A stretch of 64,000 nucleotides of DNA from Sinimarinibacterium arenosum (GCF_005047655.1 NZ_SUKF01000010.1:62001-126000); one strand, 5' to 3'; positions 37,285 to 46,729 are shown, counted from the stretch's first letter. Notes: a model not told the origin generated them from the sequence alone. Numbers and translations are program-made.

Positions 37285-38124
37285 ATGCTTCCGACCCGTC
37301 GTGACCTGCATTTTCGGCTCGATCCAAACCTGATCTGCACCTGGCGCAATGCCGATCGCAAAACCACCCATTTCTACAATGCGCTGTCGATTTTCTTTCC
37401 TGAGGGCGAGCGCTTCTTCATTCACAGCGTGCGCCACTACCGCGATCGCATCAGCGACCCTGAACTGCAGCAGGCGGTCACCGCCTTCATCGGCCAGGAA
37501 GCCATGCACGGCCGCGAACACACCGAGTACAACGAAGCCATGCAGGCCGCCGGACTGCCGGTTCATGCACTCGAATCCATCGTCACTGCACTTCTGGAGC
37601 GTCTGAAGCGGAAACTGCCGGCGCAGATGCAGTTATCCACGACCATCGCCCTCGAGCACCTGACCGCGATCATCGCCGATGCACTGTTGAACCACCCGCA
37701 GTGGATAGACGACGCGGATCCGAATTACCGCGCGCTTTGGCGCTGGCACGCGCTGGAAGAAACCGAACACAAGGCAGTCGCCTTCGACGTCTACGATCGC
37801 GTATTCGGTCGCGGCACCGCCGCCTATCTGCAGCGATGCACGGGCTTGATCGGCGCAACCGCACTGTTCTGGCCGCTGGTGCTGGCCTTTCATCTCAGCC
37901 TGATCCGGGCCGATCGGAAAGCGCCGCGCATACGTGGCTGGGGCGATGTGGTCTCGATGCTTTGGCATCCCAGGGAAGGCCTGTTTCCGAACATCGCGCG
38001 GCCATGGCTGGACTATTTCCGCCGCGACTTTCACCCATGGGATCACGACAACCGCGCGCAACTCGAGCGCATGGCCGAATGGGTTGCGCCGATCAAGATC
38101 TCGGAACCGGCTTTGGTGGCCTGA
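37285..38124 (+). CDS. PF10118 putative metal-dependent hydrolase / di-iron protein
   Basis: 279 aa. The family is annotated as predicted metal-dependent hydrolase, but the motifs here look ferritin-like: GQEAMHGREH, an IALEHLTAI segment and WHALEETEHKAVAFD supply the repeated Glu and His ligands of a di-metal centre. One hydrophobic segment (about 195-215) may touch the membrane. Members often sit among fatty-acid or sterol genes; a monooxygenase or desaturase-like role is possible. ATG 37285 has GGAA upstream; a TTG at 37243 would extend it by 14 residues. It diverges from the MerR gene. Confidence 0.87.
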   Translation: MLPTRRDLHFRLDPNLICTWRNADRKTTHFYNALSIFFPEGERFFIHSVRHYRDRISDPELQQAVTAFIGQEAMHGREHTEYNEAMQAAGLPVHALESIVTALLERLKRKLPAQMQLSTTIALEHLTAIIADALLNHPQWIDDADPNYRALWRWHALEETEHKAVAFDVYDRVFGRGTAAYLQRCTGLIGATALFWPLVLAFHLSLIRADRKAPRIRGWGDVVSMLWHPREGLFPNIARPWLDYFRRDFHPWDHDNRAQLERMAEWVAPIKISEPALVA

Positions 38125-38146
38125 GACCTCAGCCTGCGGGAACGAA

Positions 38147-38168
38147 AACGCCCGCTAACGCGGGCGTT
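38147..38168. terminator. Bidirectional intrinsic terminator
   Basis: AACGCCCGC-TAAC-GCGGGCGTT is a perfect 9-bp stem between converging genes. On the minus strand it is followed by TTTTCGTT, giving a good terminator for the acyl-CoA dehydrogenase operon; on the plus strand only TTCTC follows. Confidence 0.85.
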
Positions 38169-38184
38169 CTCGTGAAGTACAGCC

Positions 38185-39393
38185 TCAGTGTAATTCGCTG
38201 GAGGTCTTGCCGAGCAGACGTCGAGCCACAATCAGCAATTGGATCTGCTGCGTGCCTTCAAAGATGTCCAGAATCTTGGCGTCGCGCGCCCATTTCTCCA
38301 GCAACTCACTTTCACCATAGCCAACACTGCCACACAGTTCGACGCACTTGAGCGCGATGTCGACGCAGCTGCGTCCCGCCTTGGCCTTGGCCATGCTGGC
38401 CTGCAGTGAATTCGGCTTGCGATTGTCCGCCATCCACGCAGCCTGCAAGGTCAGCAGGCGCGCCGCCTCATAGTCCGCCTCCATTCGCAACATTTCGGCC
38501 ACCGCCGCCGACTGCACCAGCGCCGGACGATCGTAGTCCACCTCCACCCCCGCTTCACCGAGGATGCGCCGCGTCTCATCAAGGCACGCACGCGCCAGAC
38601 CCACGCCCATCGCAGCAACCAGCGGACGCGTGTTGTCGAAGGTTTGCATGACTCCCGCGAAGCCCTTCTCGACATTGATTGTCGGCTCGCCGAGCAGATT
38701 CTCCTTGGGCACCCGACAGTCACGCAGCGCAAACTGCGCGGTATCCGAAGCGCGAATGCCCAGCTTGTGCTCCAGGCGCACCAGCTCGAATCCCGGCGTG
38801 CCCTTCTCGACGACAAAGGACTTGATCGCGGCACGACCGGCGTGGCGATCCAGTGTCGCCCACACCACCACCAGATCAGCGCGCTCGCCGGACGTGACAA
38901 ATATCTTGTCGCCATTGAGCACATAGTGATCGCCGTCGAGCGTCGCCGTGGTGCGAATCGCGGCCGAGTCCGAACCACAGTGCGGCTCGGTGATGGCCAT
39001 CGCGGCCCAGCGCCCTTCGAAACGCTTGAGCTGTTCATCGCTCGCCACCGACGCGATCGCCGAATTGCCCAGTCCCTGGCGCGGCATCGTCAGCAGAAAG
39101 CCGACGTCGCCCCAGCACAGTTCCATCGCACCGAGGGCGGTCGACATATTGCTGCCGTTGCGATTGCCGTCGGAGTCGAGCTTGTCACGCCGCACGCCCG
39201 CGGCGCCGGCTCCTTCACTGCCGCCACCCGCATTCATGCCGTCGAGCAGCGCGCCGAGCATGTCGAGTTCCTTCGGATACTCGTGTTCCGCCAGATCGTA
39301 ACGACGCGAATTGGGACGGAAGATCTCACGCGCGACCTGATGCGCCTGTTCAACCAGCATGCGGAATTTCTTGGGCGTTTCGAGATTGATCAT
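38185..39393 (-). CDS. Acyl-CoA dehydrogenase (first of a tandem pair)
   Basis: 402 aa, the standard short acyl-CoA dehydrogenase size. The FAD-contact segment AITEPHCGSDSAAIRT, the QTFDNTRPLVAAMGVGLAR region and the catalytic base in ILDIFEGTQQIQLLI are all present. It oxidises an acyl-CoA to the 2-enoyl-CoA. ATG 39393 with GGAG upstream is preferred to the frame opening at 39546. It starts 11 bp after the stop of a second, more divergent acyl-CoA dehydrogenase, so a two-subunit enzyme like those of sterol side-chain breakdown is a reasonable idea. Confidence 0.93.
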   Translation of the reverse strand: MINLETPKKFRMLVEQAHQVAREIFRPNSRRYDLAEHEYPKELDMLGALLDGMNAGGGSEGAGAAGVRRDKLDSDGNRNGSNMSTALGAMELCWGDVGFLLTMPRQGLGNSAIASVASDEQLKRFEGRWAAMAITEPHCGSDSAAIRTTATLDGDHYVLNGDKIFVTSGERADLVVVWATLDRHAGRAAIKSFVVEKGTPGFELVRLEHKLGIRASDTAQFALRDCRVPKENLLGEPTINVEKGFAGVMQTFDNTRPLVAAMGVGLARACLDETRRILGEAGVEVDYDRPALVQSAAVAEMLRMEADYEAARLLTLQAAWMADNRKPNSLQASMAKAKAGRSCVDIALKCVELCGSVGYGESELLEKWARDAKILDIFEGTQQIQLLIVARRLLGKTSSELH

Positions 39394-39404
39394 GTTCGAC
39401 TCCG

Positions 39405-40721
39405 TCAGACCAGCAATACGCCTTCGACGACACCGGCCGCACGCAGATCGCGATACCAGCGTTCGACCGGATGCTCCTTGACGAAGCCGTGCCCTCCAAG
39501 CAACTGCACTGCGTCTGATCCGATCTGCACGCCTTTCTCGATACACAGTCGCCGCGCAACCGCTGTCTGCTGCGAAAACGCCAAGCCCTGCTCGGCACGG
39601 CTCGCGGCACGCAAGGTGGTCAGACGCATTCCCTCAAGCTCGATCCCGATATTGGCCACTGCAAATGCAACCGACTGGCGATGGCTGATCGGCTCACCGA
39701 ACGCGGTACGCTCATTAACGTAGGGAATCACGTAATCCAGTGCCGCCTGTGCCGTACCCACTGACAGCGCACACCAGCCAAGGCGGCCAAGATTCAGACA
39801 GTCCCGATAAACCTGAGCGTCGGCATCGGCGATCAGCGCCGTGGCCGGCAGCTGCACTCCCTGAAGATGAACGCGCGCGGTGGACGCTGCACGCAGCCCC
39901 ATTGCCGGCTCGGCTTCGATGCTGAGGCCTGCGCTCGACGACTCAACCAGAAACAGCGCCGGCCCACGGCCCTCAAGTTCAGCCGCAATGATGAATAGCT
40001 CGGCGCTTGCAGCTCGCGGCACCAGCGACTTGACGCCGTCCAGTACAAAGCCGCCGCCGACCGCGCGTGCACGCGCGCGCAGCGCCAGAGGATCGAACAA
40101 CGGCTGCGGCTCAAGAATTGCCAGTGCAGCGCCCGGCGTATGTTCACCGGCGAAGGCGGGCAGATAAGTCGCCTGCTGCTCCGGATTGCCCCACAGCACC
40201 AATGCATTGGACACCGCCGAAGGGGCCAGGCAGGCCACAGCCAGCGACAGATCGCCCTGCGCCATCGCCTCCGCGATCAGCACATTGGTCACCGCGTTGC
40301 GCTGAGCGCCCGCACCCCCCAGCGATTCGGGGATGCCGAGTTGGGCAATACCCAGTTCCGCTGCAGCGGTCAGCAGCTCATCCGGCGCCGATGTTGCGGC
40401 ATCGGCAGCTGCGGCAGCCGGGCGCAACTGCTCTTGCGCATAACTCAGTACCGCTTCGCGCAACATGACCTGATCGTCGTCCGGAGTCAGATCAAACAGA
40501 CTCCGCGATGGCGCACCTGCCAGGCGTGCCGGTTTCAATAAGGTCTGGGTCGCCTTGAAACTGCGGCCAACAGCGCCCGCGGCACGAAAGCCGACACGTG
40601 CGCCGGTGTACATGGCGCGCTCGGTAGTGCGCCGCAGACCCAGCTTGTCGACCAGCGGCAAGCCGGCGAGCCGGTTCAGCGCACGCAGCCCCAATCCCAT
40701 CGCGTTCGACGTCAGACTCAT
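39405..40721 (-). CDS. Divergent acyl-CoA dehydrogenase (second of a tandem pair)
   Basis: 438 aa. It has a 70-residue N-terminal extension rich in Ala, Leu and Arg, then the acyl-CoA dehydrogenase fold from SLFDLTPDDDQVML. The middle FAD/substrate segment is degenerate (AILEPQPLFDPLAL in place of the usual TEPxxGSD). The end LLGGHGFVKEHPVERWYRDLR is conserved, but the protein stops five residues after the expected catalytic Glu (VVEGVLLV), lacking the normal C-terminal helix. This and its coupling to the 38185 gene suggest a specialised subunit. Upstream lies the SRPBCC gene in the same direction. Confidence 0.9.
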   Translation of the reverse strand: MSLTSNAMGLGLRALNRLAGLPLVDKLGLRRTTERAMYTGARVGFRAAGAVGRSFKATQTLLKPARLAGAPSRSLFDLTPDDDQVMLREAVLSYAQEQLRPAAAAADAATSAPDELLTAAAELGIAQLGIPESLGGAGAQRNAVTNVLIAEAMAQGDLSLAVACLAPSAVSNALVLWGNPEQQATYLPAFAGEHTPGAALAILEPQPLFDPLALRARARAVGGGFVLDGVKSLVPRAASAELFIIAAELEGRGPALFLVESSSAGLSIEAEPAMGLRAASTARVHLQGVQLPATALIADADAQVYRDCLNLGRLGWCALSVGTAQAALDYVIPYVNERTAFGEPISHRQSVAFAVANIGIELEGMRLTTLRAASRAEQGLAFSQQTAVARRLCIEKGVQIGSDAVQLLGGHGFVKEHPVERWYRDLRAAGVVEGVLLV

Positions 40722-40765
40722 GTCGCTCTCCTCGGTGTATTTTCTGCGCGTGTATGACGTCCCGA

Positions 40766-41230
40766 TCAGCTCATCGCGTCGCGTGTCTGCTCGAGAAAGA
40801 CATCCACAAGTCGCGTGAATTTGCCCTGGATGAAGGGCGGCGCGACGAGACGATAGATCAGCGGCACCGGCACTTCTCGAAGCTGCCCGCGCACTTCAAA
40901 GTCGAGCCGCGTCGCCGCGCCCGCATCGACCAAACTGAATTGCCCTTCAATGTGTGCGTTGCCGTGCCCGGGCACGGGCTTCCAGCTCAGGCGCCCATTT
41001 CGCGGGTCAACCTGATAGCGGGCAGCGTAACTGACCTGGTGTGCAATGTTGGCGATCTTCGAACCGATTGGGGCCATCTCCCACAGGAATGCATCCTCTC
41101 CCAAGGGCGTCAGTTTGCGCAGCTTGGGGAAGCGTCGAATCGTCTGCTCGTAATTTTCCAGCAGGGAATTGACGCGATCGATCGGCGCAGGAACTTCGAC
41201 ACTGCGTGCAATACTGATTTCGATTTTCAT
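40766..41230 (-). CDS. SRPBCC (START-like) ligand-binding protein
   Basis: 154 aa. Same fold and motif order as the protein at 7154-7624 (RFPKLRKLTPLGEDAFLWEM, HQVSYAARYQVD, VPVPLIYRLVAPPF). Predicted to bind a hydrophobic molecule in its cavity. AAGGAG lies 5 bp before ATG 41230, so the longer frame is rejected. It is transcribed with the two acyl-CoA dehydrogenase genes (44 bp gap) and after the acyl-CoA synthetase gene (124 bp), so it probably handles the same lipid substrate. No catalytic residues are evident. Confidence 0.87.
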   Translation of the reverse strand: MKIEISIARSVEVPAPIDRVNSLLENYEQTIRRFPKLRKLTPLGEDAFLWEMAPIGSKIANIAHQVSYAARYQVDPRNGRLSWKPVPGHGNAHIEGQFSLVDAGAATRLDFEVRGQLREVPVPLIYRLVAPPFIQGKFTRLVDVFLEQTRDAMS

Positions 41231-41354
41231 GCCGCTCCTTCCTTCGGCACCATTCGAAGCTAGCGTGGCAGCTCGACCGGCGTTCAACCTTGGCCGACTG
41301 AACACGGTCACGGTCGGTGCGGCCAATCACGGCACACACCGATCGTCATGCTCG

Positions 41355-43175
41355 CTAAACGCGCACGCTGCCGTCCCGTATCCCGGCCAGCAGCGAGTCA
41401 GTCAACGGCTCGTACCCGCGAGCACGGTCGACCAGCACGTACAACGGCTCCGACACAACCGATGGATCGAAACCCTGCTGCTTCAGGTCGCTCTTGCGGA
41501 ACTTGAACGTAGCGGTGGTCTCATGCTCTTCGCGCATCCGCAGGAAAACCGGCACCGCATAAGCAGGCAGCTGTGTTTCCAGATGCGTCGCCAGCGCCTG
41601 CATCCGCTGGGGTGTCACCTCACCATCCAGCGTCAGAGCGGCCATGCCGGCACGTCCATCGGTTCCGGGAATCTGCACGCCGTAAACCACGGCATGTTCA
41701 ACCCCGGAGAACCGGTTCAATGCCGCTTCAACTTCAGTTGTCGCAACGTTCTCGCCTTTCCAGCGGAAGGTATCGCCAACCCGGTCGACGAACTGAATGT
41801 GCCGATAGCCCTGGTCGCGAACGAGGTCGCCCGTGTTGAACCAGCAGTCGCCACGCTTGAATACATTGCGCACCAGTTTGGCCTCGCTGGCGCCCGCATC
41901 GGTATACCCGTCGAACGGCGCGGCATCGCTGACTTCGGTCATCAACAGTCCGACACCGCCCCGCGCCACCTTGCGCATGAATCCCTTGGCGCCGCGTCTC
42001 GGCTTCTCCTCCTCGGCGTCGAACTCGACGATCGCAAACGCCATCGGACAATAGCCCGCGGTGCGATCGACATCGAAGCCGTTGGAAAACGCCAGGTTGC
42101 TCTCGCTGGCGCCGTAGAACTCGCAGACCCGGTCAATGCCGAACCGCGACTTGAAGTCGTCCCAGATTTCCGGACGCAGCCCGTTGCCGACGATCACGCG
42201 CACACGGTGATCGCGGTCACGCGGACTGGCCGGGCGGTTCAACAGATAGCGGCACAACTCGCCGATGTAGCAGAACGCTGTCGAGCCCGTAACCCTGACT
42301 TCATCCCAGAATTTGGACGCACTGAACTTGCGCCCCAGTGCGAACGTTGCGCCGGCACCCAGTACCGCGCCCCACGACACCGTCAGCGCATTGTTGTGAT
42401 ACAGCGGCAGGCAGCAATACAGCGTGTCATCTGCGTGCAGCCGTAACGTCATCTGGCCGAGACCAGCCATGCCGCGCAACCAGCGGTAGTGCGTCATCAC
42501 CGAGGCTTTCGGCATTCCGGTCGTCCCGGAGGTAAAGATGTAGAAGCATGGCTGGCGCATCGTCACCCGTTGCGCCTCAGGTGGATTGGCGGCCGAAGCG
42601 GTTTGAGTCAACGCATCAAGACTCTGCCAGCCTGCGGGCGACTCATCCGGATCACAGCACAGATGCACGAGACCATCGGCCTCGCCAGGCGCAAAGCCCG
42701 TACCTGCCAATGTCTCCGCTCCCTCTGCCGAAGAAACCACCACCTTGGCGCCGGTCAGACGGAGGCTGTGTGCCAGCACCTCGCCACGCTGATTGTGGTT
42801 GATCATCGCCGCAATGGCGCCCAACTTGACCACGGCAGCGGCACAAACCAGAGACTCCGGCCGATTATCCAGCAGAATCGCAACCGCGTCCCCAGCACCT
42901 ACACCCGACCGCCTCAAAACTTCCGCAACGCGGTTGGCCCAGGCGTTGAACTCTGCGTAAGTCCAGCTGCGGCCTTCGAAAACGAGCGCCGGCTGATCCG
43001 GCGTGGCGTCAGCCCAGTGTTGCAGCCGCAGGCCGATTGAACCGACTCGATCAGGCTTGGCCCGCAGCAATTGGTAAAGGCCACGGTTGATCGTCCATGA
43101 ATCCGGCAATGCGCCGGCAATGCCCCGAACCAGATCACGAAAACGGACCACGTCACGCGCTTGAACGTCGCTCAT
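41355..43175 (-). CDS. Long/very-long-chain acyl-CoA synthetase (FadD/FATP-like)
   Basis: 606 aa. It activates a free fatty or sterol-type acid to its CoA ester through an acyl-adenylate. AMP-binding motifs are YIFTSGTTGMPKAS (about residue 215), the adenine site region EFYGASESN, and the hinge/AMP motif CWFNTGDLVRDQG followed by DRVGDTFRWKGENVATTEVE. The GTTGMPKA plus TFRWKGENV combination is typical of the FATP/ACSVL subgroup that also includes sterol-acid ligases. The start at 43175 fits family length; longer frames begin at 43385. It is the first enzyme gene of the minus-strand lipid cluster. Confidence 0.93.
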   Translation of the reverse strand: MSDVQARDVVRFRDLVRGIAGALPDSWTINRGLYQLLRAKPDRVGSIGLRLQHWADATPDQPALVFEGRSWTYAEFNAWANRVAEVLRRSGVGAGDAVAILLDNRPESLVCAAAVVKLGAIAAMINHNQRGEVLAHSLRLTGAKVVVSSAEGAETLAGTGFAPGEADGLVHLCCDPDESPAGWQSLDALTQTASAANPPEAQRVTMRQPCFYIFTSGTTGMPKASVMTHYRWLRGMAGLGQMTLRLHADDTLYCCLPLYHNNALTVSWGAVLGAGATFALGRKFSASKFWDEVRVTGSTAFCYIGELCRYLLNRPASPRDRDHRVRVIVGNGLRPEIWDDFKSRFGIDRVCEFYGASESNLAFSNGFDVDRTAGYCPMAFAIVEFDAEEEKPRRGAKGFMRKVARGGVGLLMTEVSDAAPFDGYTDAGASEAKLVRNVFKRGDCWFNTGDLVRDQGYRHIQFVDRVGDTFRWKGENVATTEVEAALNRFSGVEHAVVYGVQIPGTDGRAGMAALTLDGEVTPQRMQALATHLETQLPAYAVPVFLRMREEHETTATFKFRKSDLKQQGFDPSVVSEPLYVLVDRARGYEPLTDSLLAGIRDGSVRV

Positions 43176-43324
43176 GCGCGTACACCGGCATTTGGATTCG
43201 GTGTCATTGAAAGTCTCCCCCGCACGGAATCGTTTGAATCCGTCGACTGTCGGCGTTTGCGGGGGGTGATGCAATCGCCGCGATGACAGCCCCAGCTGTC
43301 GAGACGGCGCGCCAGCCGAAAAAC

Positions 43325-43789
43325 TCAGGCTGCCTGAGCGGCCAACGGGGGCGCCACGGCAGCACTGCGACCTTGATGGAGGCAACGCTCAAGCCAGCGA
43401 TACAGCAGCTCCCGTGCCGCGTGATCCGGCTTCTGCTTGGACGTTTCGCGTTCCGCAACATCCAGAATGCGCAGCAACACCTCATGCGTCAGCGTATCAG
43501 GCTGCGACATACCCGACTGAATCAGCTCCGAGCGAATCATCAGACGGATCGGCTCCAGCAGACCGCGCAGCGGATGTCCCGGCGTCGCAAAAGTCTCCCA
43601 CGGAATTGAAGAACCCGGCATGGCCCGCAACGTCTCCAGTGCGACCGTCCAGAACACCTCGATCGCCAGCTCAAGCCGCTGTGCACCCGGCCGCATTCCT
43701 GTAGTCACTCGCAGCATGCGATTGCGCAGGCTTTCAAGGAAAGCTCGCGGTGCAAGGCCTTGGGGAATTGTGAATTCGGAAGCTGACAT
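43325..43789 (-). CDS. Protein of unknown function, 154 aa
   Basis: A soluble, mostly helical protein without signal peptide or membrane segments; Leu- and Arg-rich throughout. I recognise no domain. Its position 150 bp upstream of the acyl-CoA synthetase gene on the same strand suggests, but does not show, a link to it. Coding is supported by the codon pattern (third-position GC) and by no competing frame on the other strand. It could be a small helical regulator. A degenerate ribosome site precedes the ATG. Confidence 0.6.
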   Translation of the reverse strand: MSASEFTIPQGLAPRAFLESLRNRMLRVTTGMRPGAQRLELAIEVFWTVALETLRAMPGSSIPWETFATPGHPLRGLLEPIRLMIRSELIQSGMSQPDTLTHEVLLRILDVAERETSKQKPDHAARELLYRWLERCLHQGRSAAVAPPLAAQAA

Positions 43790-44119
43790 CGCCGGGGCAA
43801 CCCGTACCCGCTTTGTGTGGGGAAACGTATTGCATCCTGAGGCCTGTCAACGCGCCGTCACAGTCCAGCAACGACAAAGGGAAGTGCCGTACCGACCAGC
43901 GGCAAGTGGCCGCACACAACAGCCGCCACGGCCAGGAGTCTCTCTACGCGCACGCCGAACTACGAAGGACTCACCTCGCCCCAAGCGCCCCCCAATTTTT
44001 GATACGCAAACTGTAGTCCCGGATTAGACACCTCCGGAAGCGTCAGGCACAAAAAACCCCGCATTTCTGCAGGGTTATTTGTGCTTCCGGTCTGACTTGG
44101 AACACCTCGGAAGCGGTGT
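43790..44119. other. 330-bp gap between the unknown gene and tRNA-Gln
   Basis: No convincing gene. The region holds the tRNA terminator (44051-44076), the hairpin AACACC-TCGGAAGC-GGTGTT (44101-44120) directly after the tRNA 3' end and a related ACACCTCCGGAAGCG stretch near 44028. The remainder, about 43790-44020, presumably includes the promoter of the 43325 gene; I see only a weak AT-rich patch near 43995-44015. Confidence 0.4.
44051..44076 (-). terminator. Intrinsic terminator after tRNA-Gln
   Basis: On the minus strand AACCCTGCA-GAAA-TGCGGGGTT gives a 9-bp stem with one G-T pair, followed by TTTTTT. It lies 44 bp beyond the tRNA and ends the rplM-rpsI-tRNA transcript or the tRNA alone. 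Confidence 0.88.
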
Positions 44120-44193
44120 TGGCTGGGGGACTAGGATTCGAACCTAGATAGGCAGAGTCAGAGTCTGCAGTCCTACCATTAGACGATCCCCCA
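44120..44193 (-). tRNA. tRNA-Gln (anticodon CUG)
   Basis: Read on the minus strand the 74-nt sequence folds as a full cloverleaf: acceptor TGGGGGA with TCCCCCA, D-arm TCGTCTAATGGTAGGA region, anticodon stem GCAGA/TCTGC around loop CTCTGAC and T-arm CTAGG-TTCGAAT-CCTAG, with encoded CCA end. The anticodon in the loop is CTG, reading CAG. It lies 81 bp downstream of rpsI. Confidence 0.95.
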
Positions 44194-44274
44194 ATGAAGC
44201 GGCGCACGGTGACTTGTGCTGTGGGTCTGCAATTATAACCTGCAGACCCACACCGATTCGAGACCGTAACGCGA

Positions 44275-44673
44275 TTAGCGCTTGGAGTACTGAGGTCCGC
44301 GACGTGCCTTGTGCAGACCGATCTTCTTACGCTCGACCTCACGGGCGTCGCGGGTGACCAGGCCAGCATCACGCAGCGGCTTGCGCAGGTTTTCGTCGTA
44401 GTCGATCAGCGCACGGGTAATGCCGTGGCGGATCGCGCCAGCCTGGCCGTTGGGGCCGCCGCCGGCAACGGTGATCTTCAGGTCGAAGCGGTCAAGCGAT
44501 TCGGAAATCTCGAGCGGCTGGCGAACCAGCATGCGCGAGGTCTCGCGACCGAAATAGTCTTCGACGGTCTTGTTGTTGATGGTGATGTCGCCCTTGCCGG
44601 GCTTCAGGAACACACGTGCCGTTGCAGTCTTGCGGCGGCCGGTGCCGTACTTGTAGTCGACGTTCTTGGACAT
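44275..44673 (-). CDS. rpsI: 30S ribosomal protein S9
   Basis: 132 aa, about the usual length. [20 protein letters not shown] at the N-terminus and the basic C-terminus ending QYSKR (which reaches the ribosomal P site) are diagnostic. It follows rplM with a 14-bp gap in the universal rplM-rpsI operon. The tRNA-Gln gene lies 81 bp downstream in the same direction and may be read through from this operon. Confidence 0.98.
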   Translation of the reverse strand: MSKNVDYKYGTGRRKTATARVFLKPGKGDITINNKTVEDYFGRETSRMLVRQPLEISESLDRFDLKITVAGGGPNGQAGAIRHGITRALIDYDENLRKPLRDAGLVTRDAREVERKKIGLHKARRGPQYSKR

Positions 44674-44687
44674 TGAGCTGGACCGGA

Positions 44688-45116
44688 TCAGAAGTTGAGA
44701 ACCTGGGGCTGCTGCGCGGTGTGCGGATGCTCGGCACCGGCATAGACCTTCAGCTTGCGGAACTGCGCGTAGCCCAGCGGGCCCTTCGGCAGCATGCCCT
44801 TGACTGCTCGCTCGATCGCACGCTCGGGGTACTTCTCCAGCACCTCTTCCAGCGTTTCGCTGCGGATGCCGCCCGGGTACTCGGTGTGACGGTAGTACAC
44901 CTTGCCCTTGAGCTTGTTGCCGGTGGCTTTCACCTTCTCAGCGTTGACGACGACGATGTAATCGCCGGTGTCGCAGTTGGGGGTGTATTCGGGCTTGTGC
45001 TTGCCGCGCAGGCGGCGAGCGACTTCCGTGGCCAACCGGCCGAGTGCCTTGTCCGTTGCGTCAATCACGTACCAATCGCGCTTGACGGTTTCAGACTTCG
45101 CGAAGACAGTCTTCAT
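44688..45116 (-). CDS. rplM: 50S ribosomal protein L13
   Basis: 142 aa, normal for bacterial L13. The start [30 protein letters not shown] and the central [14 protein letters not shown] are characteristic. L13 is an early 23S rRNA binder in large-subunit assembly. It leads the two-gene operon with rpsI. A TATAAC element at 45136-45141 just upstream is the likely -10. Confidence 0.98.
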   Translation of the reverse strand: MKTVFAKSETVKRDWYVIDATDKALGRLATEVARRLRGKHKPEYTPNCDTGDYIVVVNAEKVKATGNKLKGKVYYRHTEYPGGIRSETLEEVLEKYPERAIERAVKGMLPKGPLGYAQFRKLKVYAGAEHPHTAQQPQVLNF

Positions 45117-45135
45117 CGGTCCTATCCAATCGTTA

Positions 45136-45141
45136 GTTATA
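45136..45141 (-). promoter_or_regulatory. Candidate -10 element of rplM-rpsI
   Basis: TATAAC on the minus strand, 20 bp before the rplM start. No good -35 hexamer was found at standard spacing, so the call is tentative. Confidence 0.3.
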
Positions 45142-45259
45142 GTTCAGTTGTACACCGCACAGGCCGCACAACCTCGAAAAAGGGTCGCGGATTGTATCCG
45201 TCGCGTCCTCCGGGCGCAAGACGCGCCGAAAAGAACCGTTCCGGGCGCAGGAAACCAAG

Positions 45260-46729
45260 TTGAACGAAGCCATTGCCGAACCCGAGGGACTGCTGCGACG
45301 CCGCCTGGGCCTGGCCTTGGGACCGTTGCTGGCTTTGTCAGTGTACGCCGCATTGCCTGCCACCGGTGACACCGCACTGAGCGAGGCCGGCCGCGCGACC
45401 GCGGCGATCGGGGTGCTGATGGCCTGCTGGTGGCTGACCGAAGCGCTGCCACTGCCGATTACGGCGATGTTGCCGCTGGCACTGTTCCCGCTGCTGGGCG
45501 TGACGCCGATCGCAACCACCGCCCGGCCTTATGCCGACAGCGTGATTTTCCTGTTCATGGGCGGCTTCATGCTGGGACTGGCCATGGAGCGCTGGGGCCT
45601 GCACCGGCGCCTGGCCCTCTCGATCATTCTTGCCGTCGGCACCGCCCCACGCCGGCTGGTCGCGGGCTTCATGATCGCAACTGCCTTCCTGAGCATGTGG
45701 ATCTCCAATACCGCGACCACGATCATTCTGTTGCCCGTGGCACAGAGCGTTGTCACGCTGATGCTGAATCGCGACGACATCGATCCACTCTCAGCCCGGC
45801 GCTTCGCAACCTGCCTGACGCTGTCGATTGCCTACAGCGCCTCGATCGGCGGCGCTGGCACGCTGATCGGGTCCCCGCCGAATCTGGTCGTGGCGAGCTA
45901 CGCCTCGCAACAGCTGGATTGCGAGATCGGCATGCTGGACTGGATGCGCTTCGGCATCCCATCGGTCCTGCTGATGCTTCCCCTGGCGTGGCTCTATCTA
46001 ACCCGGATCGCATTTCCCTTCGACGCTCACGCCATTCCCGTCGGACGTGAACAGATCCGCTCGGCCCTGCACGCGCTGGGCCCGATGCAACGCGGCGAGA
46101 AGATTGTCGCGGCAGTGTTTTCGACGACCGCCCTCGCATGGATGCTGCGCCCGCAACTCGCCGGCTGGATCGGCATGCCGGGCCTGAGCGACACCGGCAT
46201 TGCGATCATCGCCGCCAGTCTGCTGTTTCTGATTCCGGTCCGTCGCGGCGTCGCCACGCTGGATTGGGACACCGCGGTGCGCCTGCCGTGGGGCGTGCTA
46301 CTGCTGTTTGGTGGCGGACTCAGCCTGGCAGCAGCCATCTCCGCTCATCACGTCGACCAGTTCATCGCAGGAACACTCGGCAGCCTCGGTGAGTTGCCGC
46401 CGCTGGTGTTGTTGCTGGCCATTGTCGCCCTGGTGATCAGCGTCACCGAGCTGACCAGCAATACGGCGGTGGCCACCACATTCGCCCCCATCCTGGCGGC
46501 AGTGGCGCTGGGCCTGGGCGGCTCGCCGATGCTGGCGCTACTGGCCATCGGCATTGGCGCCAATTACGCCTTCATGATGCCGGTAGCAACCCCGCCAAAT
46601 GCGATCGTCTTCGCCTCGGGGCGGGTCACGATCGGACAAATGGCGCGCACGGGCCTGGTACTGAATTTGTTTGCGATCGTCGTGGTGACCGCACTGGTCT
46701 GGTTGGCCGCACCGGGCGTGTGCGAATAG
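45260..46729 (+). CDS. DASS/SLC13-family sodium-dependent anion transporter
   Basis: 489 aa, about 11-12 membrane helices. The DASS hallmarks are the two Ser-Asn-Thr motifs, SMWISNTATTIILLP (about 148) and ELTSNTAVATTFAPI (about 400), which bind Na+ and the carboxylate of succinate-like substrates. GGAGTLIGSPPNLV is another conserved block. The start codon is TTG with AGGA 8 bp upstream. It is divergent from rplM. Exact substrate (di- or tricarboxylate, sulfate) cannot be told. Confidence 0.9.
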   Translation: MNEAIAEPEGLLRRRLGLALGPLLALSVYAALPATGDTALSEAGRATAAIGVLMACWWLTEALPLPITAMLPLALFPLLGVTPIATTARPYADSVIFLFMGGFMLGLAMERWGLHRRLALSIILAVGTAPRRLVAGFMIATAFLSMWISNTATTIILLPVAQSVVTLMLNRDDIDPLSARRFATCLTLSIAYSASIGGAGTLIGSPPNLVVASYASQQLDCEIGMLDWMRFGIPSVLLMLPLAWLYLTRIAFPFDAHAIPVGREQIRSALHALGPMQRGEKIVAAVFSTTALAWMLRPQLAGWIGMPGLSDTGIAIIAASLLFLIPVRRGVATLDWDTAVRLPWGVLLLFGGGLSLAAAISAHHVDQFIAGTLGSLGELPPLVLLLAIVALVISVTELTSNTAVATTFAPILAAVALGLGGSPMLALLAIGIGANYAFMMPVATPPNAIVFASGRVTIGQMARTGLVLNLFAIVVVTALVWLAAPGVCE

